Shown here: positions 9,427-21,400 of the stretch, one piece after another | Layout of the letters: each line of letters starts with the position of its first letter | Numbering within the stretch: position 1 is the stretch's first letter | Origin: Malania oleifera | Lineage: Eukaryota; Streptophyta; Magnoliopsida; Santalales; Ximeniaceae | Assembly: GCF_029873635.1 (NCBI RefSeq) | Contig: NC_080417.1 | Span: 29,163,682 to 29,227,681 of the forward strand | Reading direction: 5' to 3' | Length of the DNA stretch: 64,000 bases | Notes under the pieces: model-generated | The model's input: the letters and a program-made list of their open reading frames with translations, nothing else | Databases searched by the model: none | What the model was told of the DNA's origin: nothing | Translations under genes and position numbers: made by a program

Positions 9427-12400
9427 GTGCGTGAGAATTTTTCCTATATTTTTGAATATATTTTATGGGGATTTTAATTTGGTAATTAAACTATATTTGA
9501 GTCTGGGATATTAATTAATATCGTCACACGTGTGATAAGAAATATGATATATCAAACTGGAATATAACTAAAGCATTAACATTTTTGTTTTTGTTTTTGT
9601 TTATCAAATTGCATTGATGAATTTATGTGGGATGATTGCCCCTGGGTCCATCCTTGAATGCATATGTTGTCGAAGCCATGCATGATGCTCCCTTACACCC
9701 AAAATTATTACTTTTATTGGTAGAATATTAATTCAAGAAATAAAAAATAATTAGCCAAGGAATTAAGAAAAATAAGGTAGTAAAAAAAATAACGAAGCAA
9801 AATAAGATATTCAAAAAAAAATTATGTAGAAGAGTTAAGATTAAAATAATTAACCTTGAAATTAGAATAAATTAAAAGAAATATAATTACAAGAAAAGAA
9901 TATACCAACAAGGTCATAAGGGTTTTGCTGAGAGAAATTAACTGGCACTATGTTTGGGAGCATGGATTTTAGACCTTCAATTTGGATTCGGATTTGAGTT
10001 TTGGACAAATTTCAACATAATTTTATATTACATCTCATCTAAATTCAGTATCAAGTTAAAACCAAATCTCTCCAAACATAGGATAGTAGTATTTTGTTGG
10101 GAGGGAAATGTAGGTTGGCAATTTCTTTTGCAGACTTCACCCAAAAAAACTAAAGCTCATGAAACAAACTCTATTTGTATCATTGTCATATGTAGCTTGT
10201 ACATAAATGGACTCGGATGGGTTCTCAATCAATTCAACAATGAGATGCTTAACTCATAATTGTACTACTAGAGTACCAACTCTGTTTGAGGAGTCTTCGG
10301 ATTTGGGTTTGTATTGAATTTAGATAAAATATAATGTAAAATTGTATTAAAATTTATCGGAATTCAATCAAATCAAGATTTAAGGTCTGAAATTCATACT
10401 CTTCGAGTGTAATTAAGTATGGAAGAGCACATAGATGACGGGCAAGCTTTAGTCCCTAGGGCTCTTATTATGCAAAGAGTAGTTGTCATTACCGCCACTA
10501 TAATCAGATGGGGTGAATATTTTGGTAGTGGTATTGAGTATTTGGACTCGTTTCCCGCTAGCCTTTTTGACTTGTCATTCCTTGAGCATTTTCTTGTTGA
10601 AAAAATTGCCATCCTACCTTTGCCTTAGAACAAAATAACCAAGGTCAATTTCTCCCCATACAACAACTACGACCTCGTCAATAAATGCATTTCTTCTACT
10701 TGTTATTTTCAATTCATTTTAACTTCAAAGTAAATTATTTTGAAAAAAAAAATTATCTTAATTCTTCATCATATTTTTAATATCTTATTTTTCTTTATTT
10801 TTTGGTTAATTATTATTTTTCATTTCTAGAAATAATATTTTGCCAATAAAATAAAATAATGATTATGGGTGTGTGTGAACATCACGCATAGGTGTGTATA
10901 TGTGTTTGGTACTATTTTAAAAATAAAACACATGCAATGCATACATATTATTAGCAGTTATAACAAAACCCAACTAAATTCCTAATAAGTTACAATAGTT
11001 TTATTCATTTTTGGTTTATTTGTAATTATTATGTAACCAATTTTATTCTTTGATTCCCCTTGCAATTGTATATATAAAGGCTCTGCCATTGTGAATAAAA
11101 TACTGCAGCAATACAACAACTGTTCATTGCTTCTTAGATGGTATTACAGCATATGAGATCCATGGAGTTGTCCTCTTCTTCTTCTACCCCAGTATCTTCC
11201 TCAACCTCCTCCCTTTCTCACATCATCACAACCAAACTCACCACAGAGAATTACCTTCTCTGGAAAGCACAAATTACAGCTTCCCTACAAGGCCAAGATC
11301 TCTTCTCCTATGTTGATGGCTCATCTCCTTCCCCATCGGAATTTTTCCCTAGCTCTACAGGACAGCCACCCAAATCTAACCCTACATTCTTGGCCTGGAG
11401 ATGCACTAATCAGCTGGTCCTCAATGTTCTCTTCTTATCTCTCTCTGAATCGATCCTTGGCCATGTACTCTTTTCCTCAACCTCTCGAGATCTCTAGTGT
11501 TCTCTCTCCACCATGTTCTCCTCTCTCACAAGCCAAAGAGTTTTAGGTCAGATTTCAACTCACCAATCTCTCTCGTGGTGACCAATCCATCTCAAATTAT
11601 TTTGGCAAAGTTAGGCATCTTGCCGAATCCATTGCTGCAACCGGTAATCCTTTGTATGATAAGGATCTGGTTTCCTACATCTTAAATGGCCTTGGTCCCT
11701 CCTATGAATCCTTCGTCACCTCCATTACTACCAAAGCAAACCCCTTGTCCACTCATGAACTATATCAACTACTTCTCATCCATGAAATCACCTCTCTCAT
11801 GTCTCCACAGTCACACCACGGTCTATGGAACTCTCTGCAAATTTCACCTATGCTGCTAGCTCACGAGGTCGTCCCTTTCACCATGATGGAAGACATGGTC
11901 GTGGCTGTGGGAGACACTTCTCTTACAATTGTGGCAATGCAGTGGGCAACTAATCCCAACAGTTCTCAAACACTTGACCAACTTGTCAGATCTACCACAG
12001 GCTTGGGCATGTGGCACTCCAGTGTCGAAGTAGATTTAATCATGCCTATCAACATGATTCACCTCGCAACTTTTCAGCAAATTTCACTACCTCGGATTCA
12101 TCTTCAAATAATGTGTGGTATCTTGACTCTGCTGCCACTCATCATATTGCCCATGACCTGTCGAACCTGAACCTCTCTACAAAGTAGTACAGTGATGTTG
12201 ATACCATCAAAGTCAGCGATGGCTCTAGACTTCCAATTCATAACTTCGGTGACTCTTCTCTTCCTACTACCTCCTCTCCCTTTATTCTCAAAAATCTTCT
12301 TCATGTTCCTTCCATAACCAAAAACCTCATTTATATTCTTCATTTCTGCACTGATAATAATTGTTTTTTTGAGTTTCACTCTTCTTATGTTTCTGTCAAG

Positions 12401-15400
12401 GATTCGCAAACAATGCAAATCCTCCTCACCGAGCCAACCCGTGACGGACTCTATGTATTTCCTTCCATCCCATTGCCCCCTCCTTCCACTCATGTTAGTC
12501 AGCACGCCTCCCTCCTGCAGTGGCATCACCAATTGGGTCATCCTTCTTTGGCACTCTTCCGTCGTGTTCTACACACCAACTACTTGAAGTATTGTTCCTC
12601 TAAAGACTTCCTTATATGCCCAGTTTGCCCCCTTACAAAGTCTCGCCAACTCCCCTTTCCTTCCATTCAGACTATGTAGCCGAGGCCTCTAGAATTAGTT
12701 TTTTTCTTATCTTTGGGGCCCTTCTCCATTTGTATCTTGTTTGGGTTGCAAATATTATGTTTCCTTTGTAGATCACTATACCCGATTTACATGGCCATTT
12801 CCTATTAAACAAAAATATGATGTCATTCACATATTTTCCAAATTCTTACCCTTTGTTCAGAGAATGTTTAATACCAAATTAATTTCACTCTAAACTAATG
12901 GTGGTGGTGAATTAAAACACGTATCCTCTATGTGTCAAAAAGTTTGCATTCAGCATCATCTCTCTTATCCTCACACTCATCAACAAAATGGACTAGTTGA
13001 GCGAAAACATCGTCATATTGTTGACACGGGGCTTGCTCTCATGGCCCAAGCATCACTTCCCTTTACTTATTAGGCCGATGCCTTTGAGATAGTCGTTTAC
13101 TAAATTAATCGTCTTCCCACCCCAACTTAAAACCATCGCTCCCCTTATTTAATGGTTTTTAATCATGAACTCGATTACAATTTTTTTAAGGTGGCTGTCT
13201 TTGCTGACCCAATCTTCATCCATACCTTTGCAACAAAACATGCATTTGTTCCACTCCTTGTTTATTTCTTGGCTACAGCTCCTCTCATAAGGGGTACAAA
13301 TGTCTCAATCTCTCCAATAAAAGACTACATATCCCGTGATGTCACCTTTGATGAATTATCATTTCCTTTTGCTCATTCTTGGCCCACCATCTCTGCCCAG
13401 CCCACCTCACCTCCTCTGGTCCCTTTAATCAGTCTATCTCCTTCCCTCCTCGGCCCAGCTCCACACTTACCACTTGTAAGCCCATCTTCCACCTTGTCTC
13501 CCTCTATACTCGGCCCAAGTCCTAGCTCAAGCCCACATCTGTCCTCCTCTGCTCCCTCATCTCCCCCACCAGATCTGCAACTCCTGTTCCCCCCCTCACC
13601 CACTTCACCCCACAATCCCCCTACTATTCCACCAGTTCTCATCCTTCCTCGACCCCCCATTATTACTCAGGCGCAGACTAATTCCTCTTACCATATAGTT
13701 TTTTCTGATGGCACTATGCCCTACCTAGCTCACTGGTGCCTCCTCACCATAGTTACTGTTCTAGATGAACCCTCGAGCTACACGGTGGCTTCAAAATTTC
13801 CCGAGTGGCGTGCAGCAATGGCCCAGGAATTTGATGCTCTCACCCACACTAGCACTTGGTCAATTATACCACCAGATCCCTCTTCGAACATTCTTGGATG
13901 CCGCTGGGTTTTTCGTACCAAGACCAATGATGATGGTTCCTTTCAACGTCAGAAGGGCAGACTTGTCGCCAAAGGCTTTCATCAACATCTTGGCCTTGAT
14001 TATCATGAAACATTTAGTCCCGTTGTTAAACCTTCCACAATCCGCCTTATACTGCCTATTGCTATGTCTCAGCGCTGGGCACTGCGCCAGCTTGATATTA
14101 AGAATGCCTTCTTACATGGAAATCTCACCAAACCCTCAGTGTTTTGTGGATCCTGATCATCCTACCTATGTTTGTAAGCTTCACAAGGCAATTTATGGGT
14201 TGAAGAAGGCTCCACGGGCTTGGTTTGATCAGCTTAGTTCTTGGTTAAGTGAGTATGGTTTTCTGGTTTCCAAAGTTGATCCTTCACTTTTCATTTTTAA
14301 CACTACTGCAGCTAAAATTTTTCTCCTTGTCTATGTTGACGACATTGTCATTACTGCATCAAATTCCTCTGCTATTGGCACATTGATTGCTATCATGAGT
14401 AATGTCTTTCCCGTTTAGGATCGTGGCGATTTATCTTTCTTTTTGGGTCTTGAAATTGATCATTCTGAGGCTGGTTTGTTCATCTCCCAAAAAAAATATC
14501 TCAACAACCTCCTCACTCGCAGCAACATGCTTCAATGCAAACCCATGTCATCACCCATGGTTGCTTCCCTCAAGCTCCTCAAATTTGTATCACCTGACTT
14601 TGACAATCCAGTCCTCTACAGAAGCTGAGTTGAAGGTCTTCAATACCTTATTTTCACTCAACCAGACATCTCCTTTGCCATGAACAAGCTTTGTCAATTC
14701 ATGCATTCACCCAAACTTACTCATTAGAGTGCACTCAAAAGAGTCCTACGATATCTCAAGGGAACAATCAACTATGGTCTATTTTTTACTTCTCAATCAG
14801 GCTTTGTTCTTCGGGCTTATTTTGATGCAGATTGGGGTGGCTAATCGGATGATCGCCAATCAACAAGTGGTTTTTACATCTTCCTTGGTAACCATCTCAT
14901 TTCATAAAGCTCTAAGAAACAAAATCAGTTTCCAAATCATCCACCGAAGCTGAATACAAATCCTTGGCATCCTCAACAGCTGAATTAATTTGGCTTCAAT
15001 CTTTTCTCAAGGAACTCAATCTATTTTTACCTTAAGCCCCTACACTATGGTGTGACAATCTTGGTGCTACCTACCTTTGTGCCAACCTTGTGTTTCATTC
15101 AAAAACCAAGCACATGGACATCGACTACCATTTTGTTCAGGATCATGTTGCTGCCAACACCCTAAGATTTTCCCTTTGTAGCACCAATGATCAACTTGCA
15201 AACATTCTTACCAAACCATTGGTTTCGGACAAGTTTCTTCATTTTACAACGAGTCTCAAAGTGGCTAACACCCTTTGGACTCAAGGGGGCGTATTAGAAG
15301 TTATAAAAAAACCCAACTAAATTCCCAATAAGTTACAAAAGTTTTATTCCTTTCTAGTTTATTTGTAATTATTTTTTGACCAATTTTATTCTTTGATTCC

Positions 15401-18400
15401 CCTTTCAATTGTATATATAAAGATTCTGCCACTGTAGCAATACAACAACTGTTCATTGCTTCTGTTATGATATGGATTGTAAAATGAAGATGCACAGCGA
15501 AATAAACAAGAAGAAATAAATGACACAACCAGAACAAGATCAACACAAACATTTATGTGGTTCGGTAAGCCTACATCCACGGAAGAAATGACACACAAAT
15601 TTCACTAAGAAAATCAAATTGTACACAATACACTTCAATAATGATCACTCTAACTCTCAAAATATGCCTAGATGACATATATAGAGTTTTCTCAGAGGTT
15701 TCCCCCCGTTTGCCCAACCACTCAACGTTCAAAAATTCAAAATTCAAAAAAACAGCCGCAGCCCAAGCACCTCTCGTTGACGAACACAGGGGCTTCATTG
15801 ATGAGACCAAGAAGAAACTTCGTCGACGAATACAGGGCTCTCATCGACGAAGCTAGAAGTCTAAAATTTTCTGCTCTCGGTAATTATTCGTCTTCGAGCT
15901 TCAGAACCTTCGTCGACGAACCTCTGTTGTTCCCTCGTCGACGAGCATAGGCCCTTCGTCGACAAGTCCTGCTGTGATGACCCCTTCATGTTTTTCCTTC
16001 TTCCTTATTTTTTTATCAAAATAGAAGTATAAGAGCCACAAATAACAATCTCCACCTTGGCGATTATACACCCTTGAGGAGAATCTAAAAACATGAAATG
16101 TTTTTCTTTGAACTTAAAAACGCTTGGTTGGGTATGTATCTCTTCTATCACTTGGAGACATGGAGTAAGTCCAAGCAATGCTTGAACTTCTTAGAAGTAA
16201 CTGATTTGGTCAGAATATCTGCTGCATTATTAGATGTGTGAACTTTCTCCAACACATGTTCACCCGAAGCAATTAATTCCCGAACCCTATGGAACCTCAC
16301 ATCAATGTGTTTGGTCCTAGCATGGTATACCTGATTCTTCACCAAGTAGATGGCACTCTGACTATCACAATGCAGTACCACACCATCTTGTTGTAACCCC
16401 AGCTCTCTGACTAAACTAATAAGCCATAAGGTTTCCTTTACAGCTTCGGCAACTGCCATATATTCCGCCTCAATTGTGGACAATGCAACTAGAGACTGTA
16501 CCATGGATCTCCAACATACCGGTCCTCCTACAAGAGTAAACACATATCCCGTTGTAAACCTTCTGTCATCTATATCTCCAGCATAATCTGCATCAACAAA
16601 CCCCATAACTGAAGGACAACCTTGTTGTTTGCCAAACGTGATTCCATATCCCAATGTACCCCGCAAGTATCTAAGTATCCATTTTACGGCTTCCCAATGC
16701 TACCTTCCTGGATTAGAGAGGAACTTGTTCACCACACTTACCACATGAGCCAAATCTGGCCTCGTACATACCATGGCATACATTAAACTCCCCACAGCAC
16801 TAGCATAGGGGACCTTTGACATCTCCCAAATTTTCTTATCTGAACTTGGGCAATCTACAGTAGACAACTTAAAATGATTTGCTAGAGGTGTACATACCGG
16901 TCTTGCATCAGCCATGCTAAACCTCTCCAACACATTTTGAACATAACCGCCTTGAGATAGGCATAATTCCCCTGCAATCCTGTCACGGCGAATCTCTATC
17001 CCAAGTATTTTCTTGGTTGAACTAAGATCTTTCATGTCAAATTCCTTATGCAACAGGTCCTGTAACTGATTTACCTCAGTTAAATATTTTGTAGCTATCA
17101 ATATATCATCGACGTACAATAACAAGAAAACAAGAGAACCATCCTCAAATTTATTCACATAAACGCAGCAATCATACTCACACCGTTTGTAGCCGAACTT
17201 CGTCATGTACAAATCAAACTGTTTATACCATTACCTTAGAGACTATTTCAGCCCATAAAGAGATTTCTTCAACCTGCAAACAAAATTTTCTTTTCCTGGT
17301 TCAATGGATCCCTCCGGATGTACCATGTAAATTTGTTCCTCCAAGTCACCATGAAGAAACGTCGTCTTCACATCCATTTGTTCCAAATGAAAATCGTACT
17401 AAGCTACCAATCCCAACACAACTCTGATAGAAGTATGTCGGACCATTGGAGAAAAGATCTCATCATAATCTATCCCCTTCTTTTGTGAATATCCTTTTGC
17501 CACCAATTGTGCCTTGAATTTCTCTCCTTCCTTTTCTAAAATTATCTCCTTCTTCCTATACACCCATTTGCAACCTATCGATCTCTTCCCATCTGGAAGC
17601 TCCACCAACTCCCAAGTTTTGTTCTTATGCAGTAATTTCATTTCCTTAATCATTATTCCCATCCACCTATCTTTCTCCTGGTCGTGCATTGCCTCTTAAA
17701 AAGAAGTTGGATCGTTGCAACAAGTAAGGAAAGCATAATACTAACTCATCAAAACCATACCTTGATGGAGGCCTGATAGTGCGTCCGAATCTCCATATAG
17801 GAATATCGTCGACTTGTTGGTTTCTCGAGCTAGAGCTCCCTGCAACCACGTGACCATAATCATTTTCATTGCCCTGAGCTTCCAACTCCACCTGCACAAC
17901 ATGTTCATCACTGCCCCAGGTTTCTGGCTCGTGTTTCTGTTCATCAAATTCTTGAGCACGCTTCACCATAACCTTCTTATCAAAAACTACATCTCTACTG
18001 ATCACCACCTTGTTTGCCACTAGGTCCCATAGCTTATACCCCTCCCTTTTGATATCCCAAGAAGATGCAACGACAAGACTTCGAGTCAACGTTAGACCTT
18101 TCCTCACTAGACACGTGAACATAGGTTGGACACCCGAATACCTTCAATTTGGAGTAGTCTACTGTATTTCCCGTCTAAACCTCTTCCGTCACTTTACCCG
18201 CTAGTGATGCCTTTGGTGATCGGTTAACCAGAAAACAAGTCATACTAACTGCCTCGACCTAGAATTTCTTCGGTAGCTCTGCATTCAATCTAAGACACCG
18301 AGTCCTATCAGCAAGAGTCCGGTTCATCCGTCCTGTCACACCATTTTGCTAAGGTATTCGGCGAATTGTAAAATGTCTCTTGATGCCCTGCTCCGCACAA

Positions 18401-21400
18401 AACTCCATAAACCGAGAATCAGCGTACTCGGTCCCATTATTCGACCTTAAGTATTTGATTCTCCTCCCTATCAGGTTTTCCACTTTAGCCTTCCAAATCT
18501 TAAACTTGGCAAACGTACTAGATTTGTGACACATAAAGTAAATCCAAACCTTCCGTGAGTAATCATCAATGAAACTCACATAGTAAACATGTCCACCCTT
18601 TGATGCAACTCTAACTGGACCCTAAACATCTGAATGTACATAGTCAAGAATTCCTTTCGTCTTGTGAGTAGCTGATCTGAATTTTGCCCTGTTCTGTTTT
18701 CTAAGAACATAAAATCTGTAGAATTCCAACTGACATGATTTTAAACCTTTCAAAAATGTTCTCTAGTTCTTTCATGTCATGTTCTTCCATATGTCCAAGG
18801 CGCATATGCCACAAGACGGTCTCATCTGATTCAGCATCCATGCTTGCAACTCCACCTACAACGATTGTTCTTAGCAACGTGTAAATATTCTCATCCAATT
18901 TCTACCCTTTCATCACAGTCAGATTACCTTTTCATATCGTCAAGATTCCACCTTTGGACTTGTAATTAAAGCCATTACAATCCAAAGTGTCAAGAGATAT
19001 CAAACTCTTTCTCAACCCAGATATATGTCTTACATTACACAATGTTCTTACAGCACCATCAAACATTTTTATCTTTACATTTCCTATGCCAACGATCTTG
19101 CAAGAAGCATCATTACCCATAAGAACTGATCCAGAATTTACTAACCTATAAGTGCTGAACCACTCCTTGTTTGGAGTCATATGATAAGAACATGCTGAGT
19201 CAAGTATCCAGGAGTCCGTTAGATTATCCGACTCCATTGAAACTGATAGAACATCACCATCTACCGAATCCTCTTCTTGAACAACATTTATAAATTTGGA
19301 AATTCCCTCATCCTTATTAGCATTTCCCTTCTTCCAATCCGGACACTCCGATTTTACATGCCCCTTTTTACCAAATTTATAATACCAAATTTTCTTGTTC
19401 TTCTTGGATTGATTCTGAGATTTCTGATTAGACCCATTTTTAAACTTTCTTTTTCCTCGCTCATTACAACTCTTTACCACAAGTCCTTCTCCTTCATCAC
19501 ATATTTTCAACCGTTGATGAAAATTTAACAAAGTACTTACTATCTCTTCCAAATCAAGTGTTTATTTTCCCCACGCAAGAGTGGTCACAAGATTTTCATA
19601 GGTATGAGTTGAGGGCAAAAAATTTAACAACATCAAAGCCTTATCATTCTCATCGAACTTCACATCAACTCTCATAAGATCACTTATGATTTGATTAAAC
19701 ACATTGATGTGTTGATCTAGACTAGATCCTTCTACCATCTTAAGCCAATATAAAAACTGCTTAAGAAAAAAATTGTTATTAAGGGATTTAGACATGTACC
19801 GACTTTCTAACTTTCGTCAGATAGCCGCTGCAGAATCCTCTTCCATCACCCGATAGAGAATTTCGTCGGCCAAACACAAACGTATTGTAGACGCTGCCTT
19901 TGCTTTCAAATCCAACCATGTTGCCTCATCCATTCTTTCCGATTGAGTATCAAGTAGAGCCTTAGTCATTCTTTGTTGTACAAGAATATCTTTCACTCTC
20001 CTCTGCCATAAATCGAAGTTTCTGGTTCCATCAAATTTGACAATCTCAAATCTTGCAGAAGACGATCCCGATGCCATAACAACAATCATTCTGATACTAA
20101 TTTGTTGTGATATGGATCGTATAATGAAGATGCACAATGGAATAAATAACAAGAAATAAATTACTCACACAACCAAAACAAGATCAACACAAAGATTTAC
20201 GTGGTTCGACAAAACCTACATCCACAGAAGCAATGACACACAAATTTCACTAAGGAAATCAAATTGTACACAATACACTTCAATAATGATTACTCTAACT
20301 CTCAAAATATGCCCAGATGACATATATAGAGTTTCCTCGAAGGTTTCCCCCCGTTTGCTCAACCACTCAACGTTCAAAAATTCAAAATTCAGAAAAAATG
20401 CCGCAGCTCAGGCGCCTCTCGTCAACGAACATAGGAGCTTCATCGACGAAGCTAGAAGTCAGAAATTTTCTGCTCTCGGTAATTATTCGTCAACGAGCTT
20501 CAAAACCTTCATCGACGAACCTCTGTTGTTCCCTTGTCGACGAGCATAGGCCCTTCGTCGACAAGTCCTGTTGTGCTGCCCCCTTCATGTTTTTCCTCTT
20601 TCCTTCTTTGCTTATCAAAACAAAAGTATAAGAGCCACAAATAACAGCTTCTTACACATATTGTGTGGGAATGCAATGGTGATTCAAAGTTGAAACTAAC
20701 CTCCCAAAATACTAGGTTAGTGCGTGAGAAGAGAGTTTAAAATTTTAACTCAAAATTGCTTATGGTGCTTCCAACTTGGGGGATGTCTAGTCTGCAATGT
20801 GTTTAAAATTTTTGGGAATGTGCTGGCTATAGTGTTCTATTTTAGCATTTTTTATTGGAGAGGAATCTATGGTGACAGGAATCTTCCCAAAGAATGAGGA
20901 TTTCCTAGAGAGCAAAGGAATTCCATTTTAATTCACCTTTACAATAATTTCGTTTTCATATGAATCTTTTGGCCTATTGGACATTACTGTCCACAAAACA
21001 AATATAGTATATTTTAACATGTTAATTGTATTTATAAAAATAAATTACTATAATAACAAAGATAGAAATCAAGAAAAAATAAGAATGATATTGTTTTTAT
21101 GAATAATATAACAATTGAAATTCTAAAATCAGTATTTTGGTAAACCTAATTGTTTTGGGTCGATTTTTTTTTTAAAATATGGTTGAAAATTTTAAAACAT
21201 GGATTTAGTTTGGCACATATTCTTAGTATGGAAAATATGATTGTTCTTCTTATACTGTTCATAGACAGGTCAAGGATGATAATCTAATAGATAATGTCTA
21301 TCAGGACTTTTTCACATTGAACCATTAAACATTAACCAAACTTGTGCACTCCTTGTACATTTTTTGGGAATCTCAAAGTGTGAACTAAACAAAAGTGTTC

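Larger units (their letters stand above)
15463..20646 (-). mobile_element. Copia element C2 (Tork/Tnt1-like), nested in the 3' LTR of C1
   Basis: A Copia element of 5.2 kb, antisense to the vicilin-like gene. The LTRs are 20103-20646 (5') and 15463-16047 (3'), bounded by TGTT...AACA. The target duplication GCTTC is at 15458-15462 and 20647-20651. Domains on the - strand are gag (20152 to about 19560), CCHC knuckle region (about 19390), protease with the DSA motif (19200), pre-integrase (18850), integrase (18600-18350), reverse transcriptase with YVDD (17690-16700) and RNase H (16666-16148). All domains are recognisable and the reading frames are long, so it is younger than C1, but it is broken in several places. 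Lineage placement is by eye from gag and RT words. Confidence 0.9.
10949..20656 (+). mobile_element. Copia element C1 in vicilin intron 1, interrupted by C2
   Basis: A Ty1/Copia element in the gene's orientation. The 5' LTR is 10949-11138 (190 bp, TATA at 11071). A primer-binding-site-like TGGTATTACAGC is at 11139-11150 and the polypurine tract at 15279-15291. The 3' LTR is 15292-15462, resuming for its last bases at 20652-20656. A target duplication CATAT is present at 10944-10948 and 20657-20661. Domains in Copia order are gag (near 11200-11800), pre-integrase (12490-12660), integrase, reverse transcriptase (13750-14420) and RNase H (15090-15260). It is a broken fossil with more than ten breaks, older than C2. 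Confidence 0.88.

Noticed and set aside
13373-13660. Gly/Arg-rich 95-codon - strand frame
   Set aside because: Antisense shadow of the Pro/Ser-rich linker of the C1 polyprotein region.
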